DNA from: CAZLLV01 sp964560325
GTDB lineage: Bacteria > Acidobacteriota > Thermoanaerobaculia > Multivoradales > DATKCC01
Assembly (NCBI GenBank): GCA_964560325.1
Contig: CAZLLV010000488.1
Location: 1-10,417, forward strand
Direction of reading: 5' to 3'
Length of the DNA stretch: 10,417 bases
Shown here: piece by piece, positions 5,114-10,417 of the stretch
How positions within the stretch are numbered: the stretch's first letter is position 1
Layout of the letters: each line of letters begins with the position of its first letter
Program-made: the position numbers and the translations under genes
Notes under the pieces: generated by a model
What the model was told of the DNA's origin: nothing
The model's input: only the letters and a program-made list of their open reading frames with translations
The model's database searches: none

Positions 5114-7687
5114 TCAGCGGCGAAGCGCCCCGAAGAACTCCTCCGCCGCCTCCACCGGATCGGCCGACAGCGCCTCTGCCCCCTCCTCCGGCAGCCAGTC
5201 CTCGGGCAGGTGCTTGCGGTACGGGTTCTCGAGGAAGCGCCGGTCGAAGAGCGCGATCACTCCCTGATCCCGGTCGGAGCGGATCAGCCGCCCCGCCGCC
5301 TGCACCACCCGCGTCATCCCCGGCACCACGAAGGCGTACTCGAAGCCGCGGTCGAAGCGCTCGTCGTAGTAGCGCGACAGGAGCTGCTGCTCGAGGGTGA
5401 GCGCCGGCAGGCACGGGCCGACCACTGCCACCCCGCGCAGCATCTCGCCCGGGTAGTCGACCCCCTCGGCGAACACCCCGCCGGCGACCGCCAGCAGCAG
5501 CACGTCGCCCAGGAACGCCGTGCGCAGCGTCTCCAGCACGTCCTCGCGCTCCCGGTCGCCGGAGGCGCGGCGCTGGACGATCACCCGCTTGGCCGACGAG
5601 CGCAGGTGCCCGGCGACCTCCGCCAGGAAGGTGTAGCTCGGGAAGAGCGCCAGGCAGTTGCCCGGCACCGAGTCGGCGAACTCCGCCAGCCGGTGGGCGA
5701 TCCGCGGGTAGTACGCCGGGCGCTCCCGGTAGGTGGTGGCGACCGAAGCGTCGATCACCACCCGCCGGTTCTCGACCGGGAACGGGTTGGGGACGGTCAG
5801 CGTCGCGGTGCGCTCCGGGGCGAAGCCGAGCAGGTCGCGGTAGAACTCGGGCGGCGAAAGCGTCGCCGACAGACCGATCGTCGCGTGCGTGCGGTTGATC
5901 ACCGCGCCCAGGAAGCGGCTCGGGTCCTTGCACAAGATCTTGATCCGCGAGTCGTCGCCCACCCGCTCGACCAGGTGGCTGAAGGCGTGGTCGGAGACGA
6001 CCAGGGCGTTCAAGAAGCGGAGGAAGCCGAAGTAGAGCTCCACGAACTCGTCGTCCGCGCGGTGGGTCTTGGTCTCGCGCTGGTGCTCCAGGTAGTCGAC
6101 GAACGCCGCGTCGAGCTTCGGGCGCAGGTGCCAGAGCGCGTCCTCCGGCAGCGTGGTCTCGGCGGCGCGCTCGCGAAACGACGAGCCGGTGCGGGCGTGG
6201 GCGTCCGCCGGCTCGATCACGTCCGCGACCGCCGTCTCCACCACCCGCGCGAGCTCGTCGCAGAGGCCGGCGATCCGGCGGTGGATCGCCTCTCCCTGCC
6301 GCCCCGTCGCCTCGCCCGCCCGGCGGATCGCCTCCGCCGACAGCTCCGGGCTGTAGTACCCGCGGCCCCGGTCGACCAGGTTGTGGATCTCGTCGACCAC
6401 CAGCACCATGTCGGAGAGGTCGGCGTCGGCGGCGAAGTCGGAGAGCGAGACGTACGGATCTAAGGCGTAGTTGTAGTCGCAGACGGTGACCTGCACCCGG
6501 CCGGAGAGCTCCAGGCTGACCTCGAACGGGCAGACCTCCGCCTCGCGCGCGGCGTCGAAGACCGCGTCCGGGTCGAGGTACTCGTGGTTCGCGACCAGCC
6601 GCTCGAGCACCCGCGAGCCCTGGAGCTTCGCCTGGTAGTCCCGGGCGTACGGGCAGTACTCCTCGTGGCAGAGCACCTGGCCGTTGGCGCACATCTTCGC
6701 CTTCGCCCGCAGGCGCAGGGACCGGAACGCCGACTCCTGGTTGAGCAGCCCGAGCACCTGGGTCGCCATCTCCTGCTGGAGGGTCTTGGCGGTCAGCACG
6801 AAGAGGCGCTTGTCGTTCGCCAGGCAGTAGCGCAGGGCGGGGTAGAGGCTGGCGACCGTCTTGCCGATGCCGGTCGTGGCCTGGAGGAGGAGGTGCTCGC
6901 CCTGCGCGAGCGCGGTCTCGACGCCGTCGAGGATGAGGGTCTGGCCGGGGCGGGTGTCGGGGTAGGGAAAGGTGAGGCGCTCGGAGGCCTCGCGCCGCTT
7001 CTCGGCCTCGATCCGCGCCCGGACGTAGACGGCGATCAGGGCGTTGAGGCGCTTCTTGACTTCGGACTCGATGGCGTCGAGGTCGACCGCGACCGCTTCG
7101 CGCTCGACCTGGTCGGAGCCGATCTCGATCAACGCCAGTTCTGCCTTGATTTCCCCCGCCCTCCCACCTCTGCCTCCGCCGTCTCCACCGGTGGCTGCCG
7201 CTCGCCCTCCTCTGCCTTCGCCGTCTTCGTTCGTGGGCTCCTCGCGCACCTCCGGTTCGCCCGGCACCGGCCCGATCGGTTCCTCGCCGACCGTGCCCGA
7301 GCGGGCGAGCATCCAGGCGTAGAGGCGGGCCTGGCGGTGGTAGAGCTCGCGCACCGGCTGGGAGAGGGTGCCGCCGCGGCGGACCGATTTGATCTCTTCG
7401 ACCACGCGGGCGCCGTCGGGGTCGCGGCGCAGGCCGTCGAGGCGGCCGGAGATGGAGACGCGCCAGCCGCGGTGGGAGAGCTCGTGGCGGAGCCAGACTT
7501 CGCGGCGGTAGGTCGGGTCGGCGGCGAGGGCCTCTTCTTGGTAGCGGCTGTGGATCGCCTGTCCGAGCCAGAGCCGTTCGTAGCCGCCCCGGTTGGCGAA
7601 GCCGATGCTGCTCGCCGACTGGCGGTCGAGGAGGTCGGCGACCGAGAGGTCGAGGGTCAGGGCGTCGGGGTCGAAGCGGGCGGGCAT
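5114..7687 (-). CDS. PD-(D/E)XK nuclease fused to an XPD/DinG-family Fe-S DNA helicase
   Basis: The 857-residue protein joins two DNA-processing modules. The N-terminal RecB/Cas4-type nuclease shows H46 in LGQAIHSRYQ, D84 in GRLDGL, E98 and K100 in EEIKS, and the QxxxY helix motif Q119-Y123, so it looks active. The superfamily 2 helicase follows: R247-Q249 before the first domain, Walker A TTGIGKT (271-277), and four cysteines C333, C340, C345 and C386 placed as in the 4Fe-4S domain of XPD. Then come DEIH (432-435), SATL (607-610), GVFAEGVDYPG (737-747) and QAAGRLIRS (796-804). It should unwind DNA 5'-3' using ATP and cut single strands or flaps; that activity is inferred. A Gly/Glu-rich stretch (about 134-179) separates the nuclease helix from its last strands. 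The frame is open upstream to 8581, but homology begins at ATG 7687, which has a -10 box nine bases before it. Unlike Gram-positive DinG, the nuclease is not DEDD-type. Confidence 0.9.
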   Translation of the reverse strand: MPARFDPDALTLDLSVADLLDRQSASSIGFANRGGYERLWLGQAIHSRYQEEALAADPTYRREVWLRHELSHRGWRVSISGRLDGLRRDPDGARVVEEIKSVRRGGTLSQPVRELYHRQARLYAWMLARSGTVGEEPIGPVPGEPEVREEPTNEDGEGRGGRAAATGGDGGGRGGRAGEIKAELALIEIGSDQVEREAVAVDLDAIESEVKKRLNALIAVYVRARIEAEKRREASERLTFPYPDTRPGQTLILDGVETALAQGEHLLLQATTGIGKTVASLYPALRYCLANDKRLFVLTAKTLQQEMATQVLGLLNQESAFRSLRLRAKAKMCANGQVLCHEEYCPYARDYQAKLQGSRVLERLVANHEYLDPDAVFDAAREAEVCPFEVSLELSGRVQVTVCDYNYALDPYVSLSDFAADADLSDMVLVVDEIHNLVDRGRGYYSPELSAEAIRRAGEATGRQGEAIHRRIAGLCDELARVVETAVADVIEPADAHARTGSSFRERAAETTLPEDALWHLRPKLDAAFVDYLEHQRETKTHRADDEFVELYFGFLRFLNALVVSDHAFSHLVERVGDDSRIKILCKDPSRFLGAVINRTHATIGLSATLSPPEFYRDLLGFAPERTATLTVPNPFPVENRRVVIDASVATTYRERPAYYPRIAHRLAEFADSVPGNCLALFPSYTFLAEVAGHLRSSAKRVIVQRRASGDREREDVLETLRTAFLGDVLLLAVAGGVFAEGVDYPGEMLRGVAVVGPCLPALTLEQQLLSRYYDERFDRGFEYAFVVPGMTRVVQAAGRLIRSDRDQGVIALFDRRFLENPYRKHLPEDWLPEEGAEALSADPVEAAEEFFGALRR

Positions 7688-7696
7688 GCTCGGGGA

Positions 7697-7702
7697 ACTA
7701 TA
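7697..7702 (-). promoter_or_regulatory. -10 box of the nuclease-helicase gene (leaderless type)
   Basis: On the minus strand TATAGT (7702-7697) is a near-perfect -10 hexamer, separated from the ATG at 7687 by nine bases (7696-7688). A start site 6-8 bases downstream would leave a 5' leader of only one to three bases, and no Shine-Dalgarno sequence is present. No good -35 box is visible at the expected distance. This site supports 7687 as the true start rather than further upstream codons in the same open frame. Confidence 0.6.
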
Positions 7703-7742
7703 CGTGGTGGCGGGAGTGCGTGAGGTGGCGGCGGAGGTGGAT

Positions 7743-7977
7743 GGTGCGGGGTTGCACGGCGGGAGGGAGGCCGGGGGGCACCCGGTCCGGGGGACGGCGG
7801 GCGCGGGTGGGCTCCGCGGACGTATGGCGCCCGCCTCGGCACGGTCCGCGCTCGGTCGGAGTGCACTCCCGATGCTCGTGGCTCGCGCGGCCCGAGACGC
7901 CCCCGGTCCGGGTGCCCCCCGCCCTCCCTCGGTTCGGTGGTGGCCCGGACGGTGGGGCGTAGGTGCGGGGTTTGCAC
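7743..7977 (+). repeat. Pair of 15-16 base direct repeats flanking the inverted repeat
   Basis: GGTGCGGGGTTGCAC at 7743-7757 recurs as GGTGCGGGGTTTGCAC at 7962-7977, differing by one T. Each copy is itself dyad-symmetric (GTGC, 6-7 bases, GCAC), like a dimeric regulator's operator. The central palindrome at 7858-7869 also contains GTGCAC. The first copy lies 56-70 bases upstream of the nuclease-helicase start, and the second lies 31-46 bases upstream of the lipoprotein start. They may be operators for both divergent genes, or the remains of a duplicated insertion target; the sequence alone does not decide. Confidence 0.65.
7763..7930. repeat. Long intergenic inverted repeat, 31-bp arms, 106-base centre
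   Basis: Bases 7763-7793 pair with 7900-7930 as reverse complements over 31 positions with two mismatches (7771/7922 and 7786/7907). The inner 21 positions match at 20. The centre (7794-7899) holds a further 7-bp pairing (CGCGGAC 7815-7821 with GTCCGCG 7844-7850) and a perfect palindrome, GGAGTGCACTCC, at 7858-7869. No credible protein is encoded. It occupies most of the 320-base gap between the divergent nuclease-helicase and lipoprotein genes. It could be a short non-autonomous mobile element with terminal inverted repeats, a cruciform or hairpin RNA, or a regulatory site. No target-site duplication directly abuts the arms. Confidence 0.75.
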
Positions 7978-7993
7978 CGGGATCGGCAGGTCG

Positions 7994-8002
7994 AAAGGAG
8001 GG
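7994..8002 (+). promoter_or_regulatory. Strong Shine-Dalgarno sequence of the lipoprotein gene
   Basis: AAAGGAGGG at 7994-8002 lies five bases before the ATG at 8008 and is complementary to the usual 16S rRNA 3' end. It fixes the start at 8008 rather than the in-frame GTG at 7963. It is the only strong ribosome binding site before a gene start in this window. No clear -10 element is visible between 7931 and 7993, so the promoter is not placed. Confidence 0.85.
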
Positions 8003-8007
8003 TGGCG

Positions 8008-8685
8008 ATGAAGAGGTCTGACTACGGATGGATCGCACTGACGGTCGCTCTTGCCATGGGGTCGACGTTCGGGGCGTGTAGCGGCTCGAAGCCAGAGGAG
8101 GGGGCGGCACCGAGCACCACGTCCGCGGAGAGTCGGGAGAGCCCGGTCGCTTCGCCGCGGGAGGACGTCTCGGAGTCGCCGGAAGAGAGCTTGCGGGGGG
8201 CGGCGCGGTCGGTGGCGGGGGCTCTGCGGGATCGGGATTTCGAGGCGTTGGCTTCGTGGGTGGGGGCGGAGGGGGTTCGGTTTTCGCCGTACTCGTACGT
8301 GGAGCCGGAGGCGCACGTGACGCTGTCGGCCGAGGAGCTGCGGGCGGTGGGGGAGGGGGCGGCGGGGGTGCGGACGTGGGGTTTCCACGATGGGAGCGGG
8401 GAGCCGATCGAGATGACGGTTCCGGAGTACTTCGACCGCTTCGTCTACGACGTGCCCTACCTCGAGGAGGGGGAGCTGGCGGTCGACGAGCGCCAGGGGA
8501 CCGGGAGCTCGCTCGACAACGCCGAGGACGTCTATCCGGATGGACGGATCGTCGAGTACCACGTCCCGGGGCGCGACCCACGGTACGGCGGCATGGACTG
8601 GCGGAGCCTGCGGCTGGTATTCGAAGAGGGAGACGACGGCCGGTGGCGGCTGGTCGGTGTCATTCACGACGAGTGGACGATCTGA
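8008..8685 (+). CDS. Conserved uncharacterised lipoprotein
   Basis: The 225-residue product begins MKRSDYGW, followed by a hydrophobic stretch ending in FGAC. This is a somewhat weak lipobox, with C24 as the likely lipidated residue, so the protein is probably anchored in a membrane facing the periplasm. A Ser/Glu/Pro-rich spacer (25-57) leads to a single globular domain (about 58-225). Distinctive stretches are GVRFSPY (89-95), WGFHDGSGEPI (124-134), FVYDVPY (145-151), DWRSLRLVFE (197-206) and a C-terminal VGVIHDEWTI (216-225). I recall similar tails in conserved hypothetical proteins of other phyla, including Bacillota. The size and strand pattern would suit an NTF2-like fold, but this is a guess and no catalytic site is recognisable. 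Codons in about 8185-8382 end heavily in G (GGG, GCG, GTG, CGG), unlike the C-ending neighbours. It stands alone between structured intergenic sequences. Confidence 0.82.
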   Translation: MKRSDYGWIALTVALAMGSTFGACSGSKPEEGAAPSTTSAESRESPVASPREDVSESPEESLRGAARSVAGALRDRDFEALASWVGAEGVRFSPYSYVEPEAHVTLSAEELRAVGEGAAGVRTWGFHDGSGEPIEMTVPEYFDRFVYDVPYLEEGELAVDERQGTGSSLDNAEDVYPDGRIVEYHVPGRDPRYGGMDWRSLRLVFEEGDDGRWRLVGVIHDEWTI

Positions 8686-8693
8686 GGCGCCCA

Positions 8694-8734
8694 GGCAGGC
8701 CATGGAGGGCCGTCCTCGCTCGGCCCTCCCTGCC
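8694..8734 (+). terminator. Hairpin after the lipoprotein gene (possible terminator, no U-tract)
   Basis: GGAGGGCC (8704-8711) pairs with GGCCCTCC (8722-8729). The stem continues after a 5-base bulge as GGCAG (8694-8698) with CTGCC (8730-8734), giving 13 pairs and a 10-base loop. It begins nine bases after the lipoprotein stop. No T run follows, so it may only stabilise the 3' end or work with Rho. An alternative partner for 8704-8711 exists at 8778-8785. Confidence 0.45.
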
Positions 8735-8795
8735 GACGTACCAGCCCGTACGCCTCGGTCGGGCCTCGCTTGCGGGTGGCCCTCCCTGACCTACC
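8714..8795 (+). repeat. Imperfect direct repeat between lipoprotein and peptidase genes
   Basis: CCTCGCT, then GGCCCTCCCTG, then TACC occur in order at 8714-8742 and again at 8764-8795. The gaps between the blocks are 1 and 6 bases in the first copy and 7 and 3 in the second. The period is about 50-56 bases. The related 9-mer GCCCTCCCT also occurs at 7921-7929 in the right arm of the large inverted repeat upstream of the lipoprotein gene, which may hint at a common origin. In this GC-rich DNA it may also be coincidence. Nothing else is seen in 8735-8829. Confidence 0.5.
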
Positions 8796-8829
8796 TGGAC
8801 ACCTCAGATGCCGGGTGCGCTGGGATCGG

Positions 8830-8835
8830 TAGACT
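8830..8835 (+). promoter_or_regulatory. -10 box of the M14 peptidase gene (leaderless type)
   Basis: TAGACT at 8830-8835 fits TANNNT and is followed after seven bases by the ATG at 8843, so transcription would begin at or next to the start codon. There is no Shine-Dalgarno sequence. The spacing mirrors the nuclease-helicase promoter, and the box is preceded by GG like the element at 2360. No -35 box is evident. Confidence 0.55.
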
Positions 8836-8842
8836 CCGGCGT

Positions 8843-10417
8843 ATGGTCCGTCAACTCGCGCGTCTCCTCCCGCTCGTCCTCGTCCTGATCGCCGTCCCCG
8901 CCGCCGCGCAGCCGGCGCCGGCGCCTCCGCTCGCCGCGGGGGAGCTCCCGCCCCACTTCCAGGCGCTGCCTCCCGAGCTGCCCTGGGAGGGATCGAGCGT
9001 CGAGCTGCTGCTGCCCGCCGACCACGAGTGGGCGACGCCGTTCGAGGTGGGTGGGGCGGTCGACTCCCCCTCTTACGACGAGACGGTCGCCTGGCTCGAG
9101 CGGTTGGTGGCGGCCTCTCCGAAGCTGCGCATGACCTCGCTCGGGAAGAGCCCGGAGGGGCGCGACCTCTGGATGGTGATCGCTTCGGCCGAGGGGGCGG
9201 CGACGCCGGAGGCGCTGGCCGCGAACGGCCGCCCGACCGTGCTCGCCCAGGCCGGCATCCACTCGGGCGAGATCGACGGCAAGGACGCCGGCATGATGCT
9301 GCTCCGGGACATGACGGTCCTCGGCACTCGGTCCGAGTTGCTGGAGCGCGCCAACCTCCTCTTCGTGCCGATCTTCAGCGTCGACGCCCACGAGCGCCGC
9401 TCGCCCTACGGGCGGATCAACCAGCGCGGGCCGCTCACGCCCGGCTGGCGCACGACGGCGCGTAACCTCAACCTGAACCGGGACTACGCCAAGGCGGACA
9501 CGGTCGAGATGCGCCACCTGCTCGCCGCGCTCGAGGCCTGGCGCCCCGACCTCTACCTCGACCTCCACGTCACCGACGGCGCCGACTACCAGTACGACGT
9601 CACCTTCGGCTGGAACCGCCCGCCGGCCGCCTGGTCGCCGGCGATCGGCGGCTGGCTCGACTCCGCCTACCGGCCGGCGGTCTCCGAGGCGCTGCGGGCG
9701 GGCGGGCACGTTCCGGGGCGGCTCGTCTTCACCATCGACGACCTCGACTGGAAGAAGGGGATCGCCCGCTTCACCGCCGGGCCGCGCTTCTCGAACGGCT
9801 ACGGCGACGCGCGCCACCTGCCGACCGTGCTGGTCGAGAACCACTCGCTCGATCCGTACCGGCAGCGGGTGCTCGGCACCTACCTGCTGGTGGCCGAGAG
9901 CCTGCGCCTGCTCGGCGAGCGCGGCGGCGAGCTGCGGGCGGCGGTGGCGGCCGACCGCGCGCGCCACCCGGAGGAGGTGCCGCTCGACTTCCGGATGGCC
10001 CAGGACGCGCCGCCGCCGACCGAGGAGTTCCTGGGGGTCGGCCAGCGGGTCGAGCCGTCCGCGCTCTCCGGCGGCTCGCGGCCGATCTGGACCGGCGAGC
10101 CGGAGACGGCGGTGGTGCCGATCTACGAGGCGACCGAGCCGGCGGCGACCGTCCGCCGCCCCGCCGCCTACTGGATCGCCCCGTCGTGGCGCGACGTGAT
10201 CGACCGCCTGCGCTTCCACGGCATCGCGATGGAGACGAACGGCGAGGCGCGCGAGGTCGAGGTCGAGATGTACCGGCTGGCCGACGCGGAGATCGCGGAC
10301 GACGTGTTCGAGGGGCACGTCCGCGCGACCGCCACACCGGTGCCCGAGCGGCGGCGCGAGCTCTACCCGCCGGGCTCGGTCCGGGTGCCGACCGACCAGC
10401 CGCTCGGCGACCTGGCG
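8843..10417 (+). CDS. Secreted M14-family zinc carboxypeptidase, partial (C-terminus outside window)
   Basis: The frame opens at ATG 8843 and runs to the window end, 525 codons without stop. Residues 1-22 are a Sec signal peptide (MVRQLARLLPLVLVLIAVPAAA, cleavage near AAA-QP), so the enzyme acts in the periplasm or outside the cell. The M14 (PF00246) domain follows. HSGEIDG (140-146) gives zinc ligands H140 and E143, DLHVTDG (240-246) gives the third ligand H242, and ARNLNLNRDY (206-215) holds the substrate carboxylate-binding Asn/Arg region. LVENHSL (330-336) supplies the catalytic glutamate E332. It should remove C-terminal residues from peptides. A further domain (about 365-525) of mostly beta-type sequence follows; members of this long M14 subgroup run near 600 residues, so some 60-80 are missing. 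Residue preference cannot be told. Confidence 0.9.
   Translation, partial: MVRQLARLLPLVLVLIAVPAAAQPAPAPPLAAGELPPHFQALPPELPWEGSSVELLLPADHEWATPFEVGGAVDSPSYDETVAWLERLVAASPKLRMTSLGKSPEGRDLWMVIASAEGAATPEALAANGRPTVLAQAGIHSGEIDGKDAGMMLLRDMTVLGTRSELLERANLLFVPIFSVDAHERRSPYGRINQRGPLTPGWRTTARNLNLNRDYAKADTVEMRHLLAALEAWRPDLYLDLHVTDGADYQYDVTFGWNRPPAAWSPAIGGWLDSAYRPAVSEALRAGGHVPGRLVFTIDDLDWKKGIARFTAGPRFSNGYGDARHLPTVLVENHSLDPYRQRVLGTYLLVAESLRLLGERGGELRAAVAADRARHPEEVPLDFRMAQDAPPPTEEFLGVGQRVEPSALSGGSRPIWTGEPETAVVPIYEATEPAATVRRPAAYWIAPSWRDVIDRLRFHGIAMETNGEAREVEVEMYRLADAEIADDVFEGHVRATATPVPERRRELYPPGSVRVPTDQPLGDLA

Noticed and set aside
7763..7930. CRISPR array
   Set aside because: There are only two arms, inverted to each other and not repeated at regular spacing, and no cas genes are present.
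7688..8581. Upstream extension of the nuclease-helicase frame to 8581 (1155 codons)
   Set aside because: The extra 298 residues are Pro/Arg/Ser low-complexity, run antisense to the lipoprotein gene and through the inverted repeat, and lie upstream of a good -10 box placed for ATG 7687.
8804..10318. 504-codon antisense frame opposite the M14 peptidase
   Set aside because: The plus strand encodes an M14 enzyme with signal peptide and zinc ligands; the antisense product is Arg/Gly/His-rich with no motif.

Overview
The window is very GC-rich (C or G at most third codon positions) and almost fully coding. It comes from a bacterium with a two-membrane envelope, because one gene has a Sec signal peptide and another a lipoprotein signal. 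The gene content and the leaderless-type promoters would fit a high-GC Acidobacteriota (Thermoanaerobaculia-like) genome. That placement is a low-confidence guess, since no rRNA or marker gene is present.

Layout, left to right. (1) Minus strand, 2337 to beyond base 1: a two-gene LuxE-LuxC operon with an ATGA overlap. The LuxE-type acyl-protein synthetase comes first and the LuxC-type acyl reductase second; the LuxC gene runs off the left edge. Together they should activate a fatty acid and reduce it to an aldehyde. No luciferase subunit is visible. (2) Plus strand, 2424-4979: a large two-pass membrane receptor with an extracytoplasmic sensor region, a HAMP-like linker, a class III cyclase-like domain and a Ser/Thr kinase-like domain. 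The catalytic residues of both enzyme domains appear to be lost. It is divergent from luxE across a short gap holding one symmetric -10 element. (3) Minus strand, 7687-5114: a fusion of a RecB/Cas4-type PD-(D/E)XK nuclease with an XPD/DinG-type iron-sulfur helicase. All key motifs are intact, and an intrinsic terminator follows at 4978-5011. (4) 7688-8007: an unusual 320-base intergenic stretch with a 31-bp inverted repeat around a 106-base centre, flanked by two near-identical 15-16 base direct repeats. (5) Plus strand, 8008-8685: a small lipoprotein of a conserved uncharacterised type, followed by a hairpin and an imperfect direct repeat. (6) Plus strand, 8843 to the right edge: a secreted M14-family zinc carboxypeptidase lacking its C-terminus.

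The genes do not form one pathway. The best candidates for undescribed biology are the doubly degenerate receptor (pseudocyclase plus pseudokinase) facing the luxEC operon, and the structured intergenic element between the nuclease-helicase and the lipoprotein. Two genes (nuclease-helicase and M14 peptidase) have a TANNNT -10 box 7-9 bases before the ATG, suggesting leaderless mRNAs. The lipoprotein gene instead has a strong Shine-Dalgarno sequence.
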